The translations under genes were made by a program, and so were the position numbers. This document shows, one piece after another, positions 6,275 to 6,731 of a stretch of 6,731 nucleotides of DNA (position 1 is the first letter of the stretch; the number at the start of each line of letters is the position of its first letter). The stretch comes from Bacillota bacterium (GTDB lineage: Bacteria; Bacillota; Clostridia; Peptostreptococcales; Anaerovoracaceae). The stretch is taken from the NCBI GenBank assembly GCA_016293805.1, contig JAEDDI010000057.1, forward strand, positions 1 to 6,731, in the 5' to 3' direction. Under the pieces are notes generated by a model. It was not told the DNA's origin. It was given only the letters and a program-made list of their open reading frames with translations, and ran no database searches.

Positions 6275-6450
6275 TTGAATATATTAACAGAATCTGATTT
6301 AATCCTAAGCGGCTTAGAGACCTCATTTATATACTGAAATCCTGCCTTGAATGCAGAGTACAATCCGCCGTTTGTATTAAACAGACCGGTGCGGGAGACA
6401 GCATGACCCCGATAACAGAAGCTATCGGGGTCATGTGCTGTATTTTATTC
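6275..6450 (+). ncRNA. Possible small RNA unit (promoter plus terminator, no ORF)
   Basis: On the plus strand TTGAAT (6275-6280), a 17-base spacer and TTTAAT (6298-6303) make a fair promoter. The next strong signal is the terminator hairpin at 6402-6435 with its U-tract. The transcript would be about 135-140 bases, would contain the CTAAGC-G-GCTTAG element, and has no open frame with a good ribosome binding site. Evidence is only the promoter-terminator pairing. Confidence 0.25.
6402..6449 (+). terminator. Perfect terminator hairpin with no gene upstream
   Basis: CATGACCCCGATA (6402-6414) and TATCGGGGTCATG (6423-6435) pair perfectly over 13 bp with an 8-base loop. ACAG (6398-6401) can extend the stem against CTGT (6438-6441) past a two-base bulge. 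TATTTTATT follows on the plus strand, giving a good terminator in that direction. On the minus strand no U-tract follows. Confidence 0.65.
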
Positions 6451-6593
6451 TGTAATATAAAGAAAACCGGCAGTGCAATATACTGCCATCCGCTATGTAG
6501 CATAGATTATATACTCAGGCATGTAATTACTCAATACAAATCTGGTTGCAGAGATTGGGATATTAAAGGTAATCATTTTCTCCTGAATGATAA

Positions 6594-6618
6594 CAGCCCG
6601 TACATATGGTACGGGCTG
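6594..6618 (-). terminator. Perfect 10-bp hairpin, possible terminator of the gene at the right edge
   Basis: CAGCCCGTAC (6594-6603) and GTACGGGCTG (6609-6618) pair perfectly around ATATG. On the minus strand it lies about 37 bases after the stop codon at 6655 and is followed by TTATCATT, a weak U-tract. The plus strand has no U-tract after it. Confidence 0.5.
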
Positions 6619-6654
6619 CAGTGCTATAGTCTAACGCAGTTTATGCGATGGTAA

Positions 6655-6731
6655 TCAGTCAGCGAAAAGAGCTTTGGCATCAACAGGTTCTACGTCTAAT
6701 AACTTAGCAACCTTTGATACATTGATCATGT
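6655..6731 (-). CDS. 3' end of an unrecognised gene, cut by the window edge
   Basis: On the minus strand one frame is open from the window edge to a TGA at 6655-6657. From the ATG at 6727-6729 it reads MINVSKVAKLLDVEPVDAKALFAD, 24 residues, a composition more like a real protein end than a random frame. The ATG is at the edge, so it may be internal. The pattern VAKLLDVEPVDAKALF is loosely like the end of an XRE-type helix-turn-helix domain, but this is too short to assign. The hairpin at 6594-6618 lies where its terminator would be. Confidence 0.4.
   Translation of the reverse strand, partial: MINVSKVAKLLDVEPVDAKALFAD

Larger units (their letters stand above)
6245..6654. other. Structured non-coding stretch upstream of parA
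   Basis: About 410 bases with no convincing gene. It holds the odd palindrome CTAAGC-G-GCTTAG (6305-6317), a perfect 13-bp hairpin with a U-tract (6402-6449), a weaker hairpin GGCAGT/ACTGCC (6469-6487), a perfect 10-bp hairpin (6594-6618) and four dispersed ATATACT copies (6199-6205 on the minus strand; 6329-6335, 6478-6484 and 6509-6515 on the plus strand). This density of structure would suit a centromere, origin or small-RNA region, but none of these is shown. Confidence 0.5.

Noticed and set aside
6493..6576. Minus-strand frame of 27 codons after AGGAG
   Set aside because: The ribosome site is only 3 bases from the ATG, there is no promoter, and the peptide is unremarkable.
6403..6654. 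Plus-strand frame of 83 codons with GGGAG before its ATG
   Set aside because: It begins inside the arm of a perfect terminator hairpin, runs through two more hairpins, and its Cys/Trp/Tyr-rich sequence has no protein-like pattern.
1..6731. CRISPR array, rRNA or tRNA genes
   Set aside because: No regularly spaced repeats and no tRNA- or rRNA-like sequence seen on either strand.

Overview
The window looks like a plasmid or secondary-replicon backbone from a low-GC Gram-positive anaerobe of the Clostridia. A Lachnospiraceae- or Eubacteriales-type host is my inference; it rests on purine-rich Shine-Dalgarno sites, sigma-A-like promoters, A/T-rich codon use, and a secreted protein ending in a Lys/Tyr-rich fibronectin-type module of the kind common in that group. 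It carries a Rep_3-family replication initiator and a two-gene partition locus (ParA plus a small ribbon-helix-helix protein), with two cargo genes between them.

Layout. 1-54: a hairpin that resembles the right end of an IS200/IS605-family element, possibly with the last codons of tnpB and the 3' end of its omega RNA. 102-174: a strong promoter, an inverted repeat across its -35 box and a strong ribosome binding site, serving the rep gene at 175-1194. 1209-1305: two hairpins, the first a clear terminator. 1457-3604: a secreted 715-residue protein with a beta-helix-like middle and a fibronectin-like C-terminus. 3618-3645: a terminator hairpin between convergent genes. 3662-4819 (minus): a 12-segment MFS transporter with a structured leader (4844-4907) and a candidate promoter at 4932-4960. 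5014-5361 and 5365-6159 (minus): the small partition protein and ParA, 3 nt apart. 6199-6244: the parA promoter, with a perfect 16-bp palindrome and a 7-bp inverted repeat over the -35 box, the best candidate for an autoregulatory operator or centromere site. 6245-6654: non-coding but rich in structure, including a perfect 13-bp terminator hairpin with no gene to terminate and a 10-bp hairpin. 6655-6731 (minus): 24 codons of an unrecognised gene that probably runs off the window.

How it fits together. Rep would start replication at an origin for which I see no clear iterons in this window, so the origin may lie outside it. ParA and the small DNA-binding protein would segregate the replicon and control their own promoter. 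The secreted protein and the exporter look like accessory cargo. I found no strongly supported new system. The best leads are the IS605-like end beside the rep promoter, the palindrome at the par promoter, the possible small RNA around 6310-6450 and the hairpin leader of the MFS gene.
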